Origin: Streptomyces montanisoli
GTDB lineage: Bacteria > Actinomycetota > Actinomycetes > Streptomycetales > Streptomycetaceae
Length of the DNA stretch: 53,274 nt
Assembly (NCBI RefSeq): GCF_017813245.1
Contig: NZ_JAGIQL010000033.1
Location: 1 to 53,274 of the forward strand
Reading direction: 5' to 3'
Positions within the stretch are counted from its first letter, which is position 1, and each line of letters begins with the position of its first letter. Position numbers and translations under genes: made by a program. Positions 44,009 through 52,748 of the stretch are shown here, piece by piece. A model generated the notes under the pieces. That model had not been told where the DNA came from and made no database searches. It saw only the letters and a list, made by a program, of their open reading frames with translations.

Positions 44009-44737
44009 TCACGCCCGGCGTGCCACCACCGTCACGCAGCGGGCCGCGCCGTCAGCCCGCCTGCCGAGCGCCTCGACGGGCAGCAGTTCCACCGTGAACC
44101 CCGCGTCCGCCAACTCGTCGACCACGCCGGACAACCCGAACGTCCGGTAGTACATGACGAACCGGGGCCGCCACACGGCGTTGCGTACGCGCATCGCCGT
44201 GTCGAACCCCCACAGCGCCCAGTAGGGGAGCGAACCCACGCGCGGTGGGGCAGGGAGCGGAAACACGAACAGGCCCCCGGGACGCAACGCGCGGCGCACC
44301 CCCGCGAACACGGCGGGCCGCTCGCCGGGGAGGAAGTGGCCGAACGCCCCGAAGCTCACCGCGAGATCGAACGCACCGTCGAACGGCAGGGCGCGCGCGT
44401 CCCCGCGCACCCACTCCACCGAAGGCCCACCGGGGACGTCCGCGAACGCCGCGGCGGCCCGCGCCAGCATGCCCGCGCTGAAGTCGAAGCCGGTCACACG
44501 CTCCGCGCACACCTCCCGCAGGACACCCACACCCGCGCCGGTGCCGCAGCACACGTCGAGCCCGGTGGCGAACGGCCCGAGCGGCCGCACCGCCGACACC
44601 ACCGCGTCCAGGAAGGGCTCCGGTGTACGAAACGGTGTCGCGTCGAACTTCGGGGCCAGCAGGTCGTACCCGTGCTCCACGGATGACAGCGCCTGCACGG
44701 CCAGTTCGGTGAGGGAGGGCCCGCGGTCGGAGAACAT
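44009..44737 (-). CDS. class I SAM-dependent methyltransferase
   Basis: A 242-residue Rossmann-fold methyltransferase. Motif I is GLDVCCGTGAG near 73-83, motif post-I FDFSAGML, then GDARALPFDGAFDLAVSFGAFGH and the RALRPGGLFVF motif of small-molecule methyltransferases. Substrate unknown. ATG at 44737 begins the conserved protein (MFSDRGPSLTELAV); an earlier frame start adds 35 Arg/Pro-rich residues. On the minus strand TACGCT (44750-44745) ends 8 nt before the ATG, so the message is probably leaderless. Divergent from hemC2. Confidence 0.9.
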   Translation of the reverse strand: MFSDRGPSLTELAVQALSSVEHGYDLLAPKFDATPFRTPEPFLDAVVSAVRPLGPFATGLDVCCGTGAGVGVLREVCAERVTGFDFSAGMLARAAAAFADVPGGPSVEWVRGDARALPFDGAFDLAVSFGAFGHFLPGERPAVFAGVRRALRPGGLFVFPLPAPPRVGSLPYWALWGFDTAMRVRNAVWRPRFVMYYRTFGLSGVVDELADAGFTVELLPVEALGRRADGAARCVTVVARRA

Positions 44738-44744
44738 CACACCC

Positions 44745-44750
44745 AGCGTA
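44745..44750 (-). promoter_or_regulatory. -10 element of methyltransferase gene
   Basis: TACGCT on the minus strand, placing the start one base before or at the ATG at 44737. No ribosome binding site is visible. Confidence 0.4.
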
Positions 44751-44877
44751 GGCGAGAGCGGGGCCGAGAGAGGGGGCGCGCGCCGCGCGCTCCCACCACA
44801 CCCCGCGCCCTGGGCGTGGCGCCGTACGGGTGGCCCCGTCACCCGTCACCGCCGGCCGGCGGCTATCGTTGGTGGAC

Positions 44878-45813
44878 ATGTCCGCCCCTGAGATCGTCCG
44901 CATCGTCTCCCGCGACTCGCCGATGGCCCTCGCCCAGGTCGAGCGCGTACGCGCCGAGCTGGCCGCCCTGCACCCCGGCATCGCCACCGAGGTCGTCCCG
45001 GTGAAGACCACGGGCGACAAGTGGCTCGGAGACCTCGCCAAGGTCGAGGGCAAGGGCGCCTTCACGAAGGAGGTCGACGCGGCACTGCTCGCCGGGGAGG
45101 CCGACCTGGCCGTGCACTGCGTCAAGGACATCCCGGCCGACCGGCCGCTGCCCGCCGGAACCACCTTCGCCGCCTTCCTCAGGCGCGACGACGTGCGCGA
45201 CGCGCTCATCCACCCCGCAGGACTGACGCTCGACGAGCTGCCCGACGGCGCCAGGATCGGCACGTCCTCCGTGCGCAGGGTCGCCCAGCTCGCCGCCTCC
45301 CACCCGCACCTGGAGTGCGTCCCGCTGCGCGGCAACGCCAACCGCCGGCTCGACAAGCTCGCCGCGGGCGAGTGCGACGCGCTGCTGCTGGCCGCCGCCG
45401 GCCTCGCCCGCATCGGCCGCGAGGACGTCATCACGGAGATCCTCTCCACGGACGCCATGTGCCCGCCGATCGGCGCCGGGGTGCTGGCACTCCAGTGCCG
45501 CGAGGACGACACCGCCGTCATCGACGCCATCAGCGACCTCGGCGACCCGGACACCCACCGCGAGACCACGGCGGAGCGCATGTTCCTGCACGTCCTGCAG
45601 GGGCACTGCAACTCGCCCATCGCGGGCTTCGCCAAGGCGCACAGGGGCGGCGACCTCTCGCTGCGCGCCTGCGTGTTCTCGCCCGACGGCAAGACCGTGC
45701 TCAACGCCCACGAGTGGGCGGGCCCGCTCGACCCCGCGACGCTCGGCACCTCCGTCGCCGTCAGCCTGCTGCGCCAGGGCGCCCGCGAGCTGATCGACGG
45801 CATCGCGCACTGA
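44878..45813 (+). CDS. hemC2: hydroxymethylbilane synthase (porphobilinogen deaminase), second copy type
   Basis: Polymerises four porphobilinogen units for heme, siroheme and cobalamin. It has 311 residues. The catalytic Asp84 is in VHCVKDIP (VHS is usual), GTSSVRR binds substrate carboxylates, [11 protein letters not shown] is the family signature, and Cys244 in GHCNSPIAG carries the dipyrromethane cofactor. Streptomycetes usually also have hemC in the hemA-hemC-hemD cluster. This one has no heme genes beside it, so it matches the stand-alone paralogue. A TATCGT element ends 9 nt before the ATG. Confidence 0.94.
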   Translation: MSAPEIVRIVSRDSPMALAQVERVRAELAALHPGIATEVVPVKTTGDKWLGDLAKVEGKGAFTKEVDAALLAGEADLAVHCVKDIPADRPLPAGTTFAAFLRRDDVRDALIHPAGLTLDELPDGARIGTSSVRRVAQLAASHPHLECVPLRGNANRRLDKLAAGECDALLLAAAGLARIGREDVITEILSTDAMCPPIGAGVLALQCREDDTAVIDAISDLGDPDTHRETTAERMFLHVLQGHCNSPIAGFAKAHRGGDLSLRACVFSPDGKTVLNAHEWAGPLDPATLGTSVAVSLLRQGARELIDGIAH

Positions 45814-45878
45814 CGGACGCGCCCGGACGCGCGCGCCGGACGGCTGCCGCGTGCCGGGCGGATTCCCGCCGCGTGGTC

Positions 45879-45884
45879 TAGAGT
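45879..45884 (+). promoter_or_regulatory. -10 element upstream of GT87 gene
   Basis: TAGAGT, 100 nt before the GTG at 45984. The -35 is unclear. Confidence 0.3.
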
Positions 45885-45983
45885 TGGCGCTCGCGATCCG
45901 CGGCGGCACCCAACGGCCTGGTGGACGTTCCTGCCCGTCCCCGTCACGGCATTCGTGACGGCGTCACATGCGAGGGCCGCACG

Positions 45984-47294
45984 GTGAACGACAGCGCACG
46001 CGTCGCAGGACCGCCACGCGCGGGCACCACGCCGAAACCGGCCGGCCGGGTCTTCGCCGCGCGCGCCGCGCTGCTCGCCACGCCGGCGCGCCGGGCCTCC
46101 ACCGCGGCCGTGCTGATCGCGGCCACCGCCGCGTTCGTCACACTCGTGCCCGTCTTCAGGCACTTCTTCGACGCCGGCGTCTACTACGGAACCGTCGACC
46201 AGTGGATCCACCACGGCGGCCACATCTACGACTACGTGCGGCCCGGCTCGCACTACGGGTTCACCTACCCGCCGTTCGCCGCCCTCGCGATGGCGCCCAT
46301 GGCGCTGGTGTCCTGGCCGGTCGTCGTGGCCCTCGCGTGCGCCCTGTCCGTACTCGCCTCGTGCCTGCTGCTGTACTGGCTGCTCGGTGACGCCGTCCGC
46401 CGCGTGGCCGGGCGGCCCTGGCTCGCCTGGACCGTGATCGGGTGCCTCTTCGCGGTCCTCGAACCCGTCACCGACACGTTCAGCTTCGGCCAGGTCAACC
46501 TGGTGCTCGTCGCCCTCGTGTTCGCCGACGCGCGGCTGCTGGCCACCGGGCGCGGCAGGTACGCGGGGATCGGCACCGGCCTCGCCGCCGCCGTCAAACT
46601 GACGCCCGCCCTCTTCATCGGCTACCTGCTCGTCACCGGACGGCGCCGGCAGGCCGCGATCGCCACTGCCACGGCGGCCGCCGCCACACTCCTGGCCGCC
46701 GCCGTCGACCCGGGCGCCTCGCGGACGTACTGGACCGGTGCCCTCTTCGACACCGGCAGGGTGGGGCGGCTCGCCTTCGTCTCGAACCAGTCCGTGCAGG
46801 GCGTTCTGGCGCGGCTCGGTCCCGGCTTCGCGGGTCACGCCGCGTGGCTGCTGTGCGTGGCGGCCGTGCTGGCCGTGTGGCTGCGCCGCTCCCGCGTCGC
46901 CGCGGCCGCCGGCGACGACCGGGCGGGCTTCGCGCTGACGGGCCTCGCGGCCTGCCTCGTCTCGCCGGTCACCTGGGTGCACCACCTCGTCTGGGCGGTG
47001 CCCGCGCTCGCCGTACTCGCCGACACCGGACTGCGCCGCGGCAGCCGCAGGACGCTGGTGGTGTGCGGGGCGCTCCAGGTGCTGCTGTCGAGCTACGTCA
47101 TCTGGCTCTGGGGAGCGGCCGGCGCCACCGGGGCCCTCGCGTTCGCCGGCGGCAACACGTACGTCTGGATCACGCTCGGGCTGCTGATCGCGCTGCCGCT
47201 TGCGGACCCCGCACCCGTCGCGGGCACCGCGCGGGCCCCGGGCGCCCACGGCCCGGCCGAGGGGTCCTTGTCCGCCGGCGAGGCGTCTCGTTAG
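45984..47294 (+). CDS. GT87-family (DUF2029) polyprenol-phosphate mannosyltransferase
   Basis: A 436-residue GT-C membrane protein with about ten helices. The extracytoplasmic loop after helix 1 holds FDAGVYYGTVDQWIHHGG with the acidic catalytic residue, then FTYPPFAALAMAP, FGQVNLVL, AAVKLTPALF and SNQSVQGVLARL, all GT87 hallmarks. It probably adds mannose (or arabinose) from a lipid-linked donor to a cell-envelope glycan. GTG at 45984 follows GAGGG; the basic N-terminal 35 residues look cytoplasmic. Stands alone. Confidence 0.88.
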   Translation: MNDSARVAGPPRAGTTPKPAGRVFAARAALLATPARRASTAAVLIAATAAFVTLVPVFRHFFDAGVYYGTVDQWIHHGGHIYDYVRPGSHYGFTYPPFAALAMAPMALVSWPVVVALACALSVLASCLLLYWLLGDAVRRVAGRPWLAWTVIGCLFAVLEPVTDTFSFGQVNLVLVALVFADARLLATGRGRYAGIGTGLAAAVKLTPALFIGYLLVTGRRRQAAIATATAAAATLLAAAVDPGASRTYWTGALFDTGRVGRLAFVSNQSVQGVLARLGPGFAGHAAWLLCVAAVLAVWLRRSRVAAAAGDDRAGFALTGLAACLVSPVTWVHHLVWAVPALAVLADTGLRRGSRRTLVVCGALQVLLSSYVIWLWGAAGATGALAFAGGNTYVWITLGLLIALPLADPAPVAGTARAPGAHGPAEGSLSAGEASR

Positions 47295-47398
47295 GGTTGA
47301 AGCAGTGATCAACAGCGTCCGCGGTGCCACCGGCACCCACCGGACGACTGCCGGCCGGCGGCCGCCGTGACGGCGACCGCCGAGGAGAGGAGCGGCCC

Positions 47399-48367
47399 GT
47401 GCGCTACACACGACTGGGCAACACCGGTCTCGAGGTCTCCGGCATCACGCTGGGCTGCATGAGCTTCGGCGCACCCGACCGCGGCACGCACTCCTGGAGC
47501 CTCGGCGAGGAGGCGAGCCGGGAGATCATCAAGCAGGCACTCGACGCCGGCATCACCACGTTCGACACCGCGAACGTGTACTCGGCCGGTTCGAGCGAGG
47601 AGATCACCGGCCGGGCGCTCAAGGACTTCGCCCGCCGTGACGACGTCGTCATCGCCACCAAGGTCTTCAACCGCATGCGGCCGGGACCCAACGGCGCGGG
47701 CCTGTCACGCAAGGCCATCCTCACGGAGATCGACAACAGTCTGCGCCGCCTCGGCACGGACTACGTCGACCTCTACCAGATCCACCGCTGGGACCCCGCC
47801 ACACCCATCGAGGAGACCCTCGAAGCGCTGCACGACGTCGTGAAGGCGGGCAAGGCCCGCTACATCGGCGCGTCCTCCATGTACACCTGGCAGTTCGCCA
47901 AGGCTCTGTACACCGCCGACCTGCACGGCTGGACGCGCTTCGTGTCCATGCAGAACCACTACAACCTGATCTACCGCGAGGAGGAGCGCGACATGCTCCC
48001 CTTCTGCGCCGACCAGGGCATCGGCGTGGTGCCGTGGAGCCCGCTCGCCCGCGGCAGGCTCACGAGGCCGTGGGACGCGCGTACCGCACGTTCCGACACC
48101 GACGAGTTCGGCAAGACGCTCTACCACCCCGAGGACCGCACCGTGGTGGAACGCGTCGCCGACGTGGCGGGCAAGCACGGCGTGAACCAGGCGCAGGTGG
48201 CGCTGGCCTGGCTGTCCCACCAACCCGTCGTGACGTCCCCGATCGTCGGTGTCACCAAGGCGGCCCAGCTGGCCGACGCGGTCGCCTCCCTCGACGTCGT
48301 CCTCGGCCAGGACGAGATCGCCCTGCTCCAGGAGCCCTACCGGCCGCACGAGGTCGCGGGCCACTGA
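47399..48367 (+). CDS. aldo/keto reductase (YajO/voltage-channel-beta-like)
   Basis: A 322-residue NADPH-dependent reductase. The tetrad is Asp56, Tyr61 (DTANVYSAGSSEE), Lys88 (ATKVF) and His129 (YQIHRWD). MQNHYNLIYREEERDM and IGVVPWSPLARGRLT match the AKR branch with YajO and plant-type potassium-channel beta subunits. SPIVGVTKAAQL is the cofactor-binding end. GTG at 47399 has GAGGAGAGGAG upstream. Likely substrate: short aldehydes or sugars. About 100 nt after the GT87 gene. Confidence 0.92.
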   Translation: MRYTRLGNTGLEVSGITLGCMSFGAPDRGTHSWSLGEEASREIIKQALDAGITTFDTANVYSAGSSEEITGRALKDFARRDDVVIATKVFNRMRPGPNGAGLSRKAILTEIDNSLRRLGTDYVDLYQIHRWDPATPIEETLEALHDVVKAGKARYIGASSMYTWQFAKALYTADLHGWTRFVSMQNHYNLIYREEERDMLPFCADQGIGVVPWSPLARGRLTRPWDARTARSDTDEFGKTLYHPEDRTVVERVADVAGKHGVNQAQVALAWLSHQPVVTSPIVGVTKAAQLADAVASLDVVLGQDEIALLQEPYRPHEVAGH

Positions 48368-48473
48368 CGGCTCCCGCCGACGACAGGAGACGATCTGCCG
48401 CACGTCCCTGGCTGATCGCCGCGGCAGCTGACAGACTCGGCCGGGTGAAAGGGTGTCAGGCGGTGATCGTGCC

Positions 48474-49349
48474 ATGAGCGAGGTACGGGCGGGGGGTTCC
48501 GCGGGCAGCGCGCCCACGGTCCTGCGCATGGTGATCGGCAAGCGGCTCCTGGCGCTGCGCGAGCGGGCCGGCGTCACGCGGGAGAGCGCGGCCGAGGCGC
48601 TCGACGTGACGCCGCTGACCGTCCGCCGTATGGAGAACTCCGAGGTCAGCTTCAAACTGCCGTACGTGCGCGTGCTGTTGCAGATGTACGGCGTCGCGGA
48701 CGCGGAGGCCGGCCAGTTCGTCGAACTCGTCAAGGCGGCCAACAAGCCGGGCTGGTGGCACCGTTACCGTGACGCGGTTCCCGGCTGGTTCAGCGCGTAC
48801 GTCAGCCTTGAGGACGAGGCGAGCCTGATCAGGACGTACGAACCCCACTACGTCCCCGGCCTGCTGCAGACCGAGGAGTACGCGCGCGCCGTCCTCGGGG
48901 CGGGCGCGCCCAAGGACCCCGAGGCACTCGACCGCCGGGTCGCGCTGCGCGTCAAACGCCAGCAGCTGCTGACCAAGGCGGACGCCCCCATGCTCTGGAT
49001 CCTGATGGAGGAGGCGGTCCTGCGCCGCCCGGCCGGCGGGTCCGCGGTGATGGCGGCCCAGGTGGACCGGCTCATCGAGGCGACCACACTGCCCAACGTG
49101 ACCCTGCAGATCCTGCCGTTCGCGATAGGCCCCCACCTCGGCGCGTTCGGTCCCTTCCACCTCTTCAGGTTCGACGTCGTCGAACTCCCCGACATCGTCT
49201 ACACGGAGAACCTGACCGGCGCGGTCTACCTCGACCGCCGCCCCGACAGCTCGGCCTACCTCGAGGTGCTCGACGGCCTCTCGGCACGCGCCGCCTCCGT
49301 CCGCGAGACACGCGCCCTGCTGCACACCCTGCGCGAGGACTACGCCTGA
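48474..49349 (+). CDS. XRE family regulator with DUF5753 domain
   Basis: A 291-residue protein: helix-turn-helix at about 20-75 (LRERAGVTRESAAEALDVTPLTVRRMEN), then DUF5753 at about 100-285 (WFSAYVSLEDEASLIRTYEPHYVPGLLQTEEYARAV, QILPFAIGPHLGAFGPF, DIVYTENLTGAVYLD). Streptomycetes have dozens of these, usually beside a short DUF397 gene. No DUF397 gene lies next to this one in the window. Role unknown; some members affect development and antibiotic production. Confidence 0.92.
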   Translation: MSEVRAGGSAGSAPTVLRMVIGKRLLALRERAGVTRESAAEALDVTPLTVRRMENSEVSFKLPYVRVLLQMYGVADAEAGQFVELVKAANKPGWWHRYRDAVPGWFSAYVSLEDEASLIRTYEPHYVPGLLQTEEYARAVLGAGAPKDPEALDRRVALRVKRQQLLTKADAPMLWILMEEAVLRRPAGGSAVMAAQVDRLIEATTLPNVTLQILPFAIGPHLGAFGPFHLFRFDVVELPDIVYTENLTGAVYLDRRPDSSAYLEVLDGLSARAASVRETRALLHTLREDYA

Positions 49350-49503
49350 GCCGAGGCCCGGCCGGCGAGCCGGAGCGGAGCCGGATCGTCCGCCCGTCGG
49401 GACGGCCTGCCGCACCGGGCGGTGCGTCTGGTTGTCTTGTGGGGTTCAGCCTGCCCCGCGGGCCGCCCGGCGGCCCCGCACCCACGAATCGAGGCCGCGT
49501 ACG

Positions 49504-50826
49504 GTGTCCTCCCGCCCTGTGACCCTGCTCAGCCTGGTACCCGCGGTCTTCCTCCCCGCACTCACCTTCGAGACGGGCATGGGGGCGGTGGCGCCGATCC
49601 TCGCCCTCAGCGGCAGGGCGCTCGGCGCGTCCGTCGGCGCGGCCGGGCTCGTCCTCGCGCTGCTCGGCGTGGGCCAGATCATCGGCGATGTGCCGGCCGG
49701 CGCGCTCGCCGCACGGCTGGGCGACCGCAGGGCGATGCTGGTGGCGGCGGGCGTGGCGGCGCTCACCCTCTGCGGGTGCGCCTTCGCCAGGACCGTGTGG
49801 GAACTGGCGCTCGCGGTCACCGCGACCGGTGCGACCAACGCCGTGTTCGTCCTGGCGCGGCAGGCCTACCTCACCGAGGTCATCCCCCTCGGACTGCGCG
49901 CCAGAGCCATGTCGACGCTCGGCGGGATGTCCCGGGTCGGTGCCTTCGTCGGGCCCTTCATCGGCGCGGCCGTGCTCCGCGACCGGCCCGTGCACGACAT
50001 CTTCTGGCTGGCGCTCGCCTTCACGGCGGTGACCGCCTGCGTCCTGCTGTGCGTGCCGGACGTCTCCGACCCGTCGTCCGCCCATGCGAAGGGCGCGAGG
50101 AACCCCGTGCCCGTGCGCGCGGTGGTGCGCGACCACCGCGCGGTGTTCCTGACGCTCGGCATGGCCATCCTGCTCGTCGGCTCCGTGCGCGCCACACGGC
50201 AGACGGTGCTGCCGTTGTGGGCGGAGCACCTGGGGCAGAGCGCCTCCACGACGAGTGTCGTCTTCGGCATCGCCGGTCTCGTCGACATGCTCACGTTCTA
50301 CCCCTCGGGGCGGGTCATGGACCGGCACGGGCGGCTGTGGATCGCGGTCCCGTCCATGCTGGTGCTCGGCCTGACGCAGGCCGCGCTGCCACTGACCCAC
50401 GGGCTGGTGTCGCTCACCGTCGTGGCGATGCTCATGGGGTTCGGCAACGGCATCGGCAGCGGGATCCTCATGACACTGGGGGCCGACGTGGCCCCGGCGG
50501 CGACGCGCACGCAGTTCCTCGGCGTGTGGCGGCTGTGCGCGGACTCCGGCAGCGCGGGCGGCCCGCTGGTCGTGTCCGCCGCCGCATCGCTCGGCAGCCT
50601 CGCCGCCGGGATCGTCGCCATGGGCGCCATGGGCATCGTCGCGGCGGGCGCGCTGCTGCGCTGGGTGCCGCGCTACTCGGAGTTCGCCACCACCGGCACG
50701 CGCCGGCGCGGCACCGTCGCGGCCTCGTCCCCGGCGCACCGCCTGCCGGCGCCGCATCGGCCGCCCGCCCGCGGTGCGCGGCCGACGGGCGAGCAGGAGC
50801 GTGAGGACCGCGTCGAGGAGACGTGA
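49504..50826 (+). CDS. MFS transporter (DHA1-like exporter)
   Basis: A 440-residue protein with 12 predicted helices. ALAARLGDRRAMLV is the loop 2-3 motif, LARQAYLTEVIPLGLRARAMSTLGG and the helix-5 GPFIGAAVL resemble drug:H+ antiporters. The C-terminal 45 residues are basic and hydrophilic (RRRGTVAASSPAHRLP). GTG at 49504 fits the start of the first helix. Substrate unknown. Confidence 0.88.
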   Translation: MSSRPVTLLSLVPAVFLPALTFETGMGAVAPILALSGRALGASVGAAGLVLALLGVGQIIGDVPAGALAARLGDRRAMLVAAGVAALTLCGCAFARTVWELALAVTATGATNAVFVLARQAYLTEVIPLGLRARAMSTLGGMSRVGAFVGPFIGAAVLRDRPVHDIFWLALAFTAVTACVLLCVPDVSDPSSAHAKGARNPVPVRAVVRDHRAVFLTLGMAILLVGSVRATRQTVLPLWAEHLGQSASTTSVVFGIAGLVDMLTFYPSGRVMDRHGRLWIAVPSMLVLGLTQAALPLTHGLVSLTVVAMLMGFGNGIGSGILMTLGADVAPAATRTQFLGVWRLCADSGSAGGPLVVSAAASLGSLAAGIVAMGAMGIVAAGALLRWVPRYSEFATTGTRRRGTVAASSPAHRLPAPHRPPARGARPTGEQEREDRVEET

Positions 50827-51204
50827 GGCAACCTGGCTCGCGCCGGGGGGGGCGGCGCGCCCCGCGTCGTCGGGAGCCGGGGGTGACGACGTTTCGGCGG
50901 GTATGTTGACGGTTCGTCGGTCGCGTTCCGCGCCCGGCGGCCCGACGCACGGTAGGCACAGCACATGTCACCTGACGGCACGTCACCCGGTCGGCTCCAG
51001 GGCCGCTGCCCGCGCCCGGGGCGTGGGTCCTGTGACGGTGCCGCCTGCTCCCTGCCAAGGTGTGCCCGCATCCGCCTGATATGACCCGTTGCCGGGTCGC
51101 CCGCCATTCCGATGTCATGGCCCTGCCCGCTGAATTTCGGGCTCCCGTGCCTGTCAGCCCGTCATCCTGCCTGCGGCCCAGCCGCCACCAGAAGGGACCA
51201 CGCC
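50827..51204. other. 378-nt intergenic region upstream of phoD
   Basis: Two GTCACC copies (50967-50972, 50982-50987) and further GTCA copies near 51153-51164 recall PhoP direct repeats, but the spacings (15 and 8 nt) are not the 11-nt PHO-box spacing. TTGACG at 50906-50911 has no good -10. AGAAGGGA before 51205 is the phoD ribosome binding site. No gene is supported. Confidence 0.4.
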
Positions 51205-52740
51205 ATGCCCGAAATCACCCGCCGCCGGCTGATCACCGCCGGTGCCGCCGCGTCCGGAGCCCTCGTCGCGGGACAGCTGACCACCGCCACGACCGCCGCC
51301 GCCGCGCCCAGACGCGCCGCGGCGGCCGACCCGTTCACCCTGGGCATCGCGTCCGGTGACCCGCTCACGACCGCCGTGGTCATCTGGACCAGGCTCGCGA
51401 CCGACCCGCTGCACGGCGGCGGCATGCCGGACCGCACCGTCGCGGTCAGCTGGCAGGTCGCGGAGGACCAGCGCTTCCGCCGCGTCGTCAGGCGGGGCAC
51501 CGCCTACGCCCAGCCGCGGTTCGGGCACAGCGTCCACGTCGACGTCCGCGGCCTGCGGCCCGGGCGCGAGTACTGGTACCGCTTCCGCACGGGCGCCCAC
51601 TTGTCGACCGTCGGCAGGACCCGCACGATGGACGCCGCCCCGTCCAAGCTGCGTGTCGCGCTGGCCTCCTGCCAGAACTGGCAGCACGGCTACTTCAACT
51701 CCTACGCCGACATGCGCGACCAGGAGCCGGACTTCGTGCTGTTCGTCGGCGACTACATCTACGAGTCCGCGCCCAGCACCTCCTCCGTACGCGTCCACGA
51801 AGGCAGCGGCGAACCGGTCACCCTCGACCAGTACCGCAACCGGTACGCCCAGTACCGCACCGACCCGGACCTGAACGCCGTGCACGCCGCCGTCCCGTGG
51901 ATCGTCACCTTCGACGACCACGAGGTCGACAACGACTGGGCGGGCGAGGTGCCGCAGGACCCGGACAAGCAGCCGCACGACGCCTTCGTGAACCGGCTGA
52001 CCGCGGCCTTCCAGGCCTACTACGAGCACATGCCCGTCCGGGCGGCCGCCGTCCCGAACGGCCCGCACATCCAGATGTACCGCCGCTTCGACTTCGGCGA
52101 CCTCGCCAGGCTCAACGTGCTCGACACCCGGCAGTTCCGCAGCAACCAGGTCACCTCCGACGCCGCAGCCAAGGACCCCAAGCTCACGATGCTCGGCGCC
52201 ACGCAGAAGCAGTGGCTGATCAACGGCCTCGAACGGTCGCCGGCCCGGTGGAACCTGATCGCCTCGCAGATCATGATGGCGGAGACCGACAATGTGGCGG
52301 GGCCGGGCAAGAACTGGTTCTACGACGCGTGGGACGGCTACCAGGTCGAGCGCAACGACCTCATGGCCCGCTTCCAGAACATCCGCAACCCCGTCGTCCT
52401 CAGCGGCGACCGCCACCTGACCATGATCAGCGACCTGAAGAAGGACTTCTCCGACCCCAAGTCCGCCGTTGTCGGCGCCGAGTTCGTGGGTACGTCGATC
52501 AGCTCCAACGGCGACCAGGACGTCGACGCGTTCAACGCGCAGTGGGACCCGCTGCGCCCGGACAACCCCCATTGGAAGCTGATCGACTGCCACCGCGGCT
52601 ACCACCTGTTCGACATCGACCGCGACGGCATCGACGCCAAGGTGCGGGTCGTCGGCACCGTGCGCAAGCCCGTGTCGGCGGCCACCACGCTCGCCGGCCT
52701 CCGTGTCGACGAGGGCAAGCCCGGCGTGCACACCGTCTGA
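51205..52740 (+). CDS. phoD: PhoD-type alkaline phosphatase/phosphodiesterase
   Basis: A 511-residue Tat-exported phosphatase that releases phosphate from mono- and diesters outside the cell. The Tat signal covers about 1-40 (TRRRLITAGAAASG). A fibronectin-like N-terminal PhoD domain (FTLGIASGDPLTTAVVIWTRL) precedes the catalytic part: ASCQNW with the metal-linked Cys, FVGDYIYE, TFDDHEVDNDW, and SGDRHL near the C-terminus. Metal is Fe/Ca in studied members. ATG at 51205 was chosen for its ribosome binding site and because the Tat motif must be near the start. Usually under PhoP control; I could not find a clean PHO box. Confidence 0.95.
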   Translation: MPEITRRRLITAGAAASGALVAGQLTTATTAAAAPRRAAAADPFTLGIASGDPLTTAVVIWTRLATDPLHGGGMPDRTVAVSWQVAEDQRFRRVVRRGTAYAQPRFGHSVHVDVRGLRPGREYWYRFRTGAHLSTVGRTRTMDAAPSKLRVALASCQNWQHGYFNSYADMRDQEPDFVLFVGDYIYESAPSTSSVRVHEGSGEPVTLDQYRNRYAQYRTDPDLNAVHAAVPWIVTFDDHEVDNDWAGEVPQDPDKQPHDAFVNRLTAAFQAYYEHMPVRAAAVPNGPHIQMYRRFDFGDLARLNVLDTRQFRSNQVTSDAAAKDPKLTMLGATQKQWLINGLERSPARWNLIASQIMMAETDNVAGPGKNWFYDAWDGYQVERNDLMARFQNIRNPVVLSGDRHLTMISDLKKDFSDPKSAVVGAEFVGTSISSNGDQDVDAFNAQWDPLRPDNPHWKLIDCHRGYHLFDIDRDGIDAKVRVVGTVRKPVSAATTLAGLRVDEGKPGVHTV

Positions 52741-52748
52741 CCGGGCTG

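Noticed and set aside
43713..44012. Small minus-strand frame in the 358-nt gap
   Set aside because: No ribosome binding site, no recognisable protein, and Arg/Ala-rich composition.
44052..47411. Minus-strand frame of about 1100 codons
   Set aside because: Opposes hemC2 and the GT87 gene; no domain of its own.
50967..51170. PHO box upstream of phoD
   Set aside because: GTCA-type repeats exist but are spaced 15 and 8 nt, not 11, so I do not call a PhoP site.
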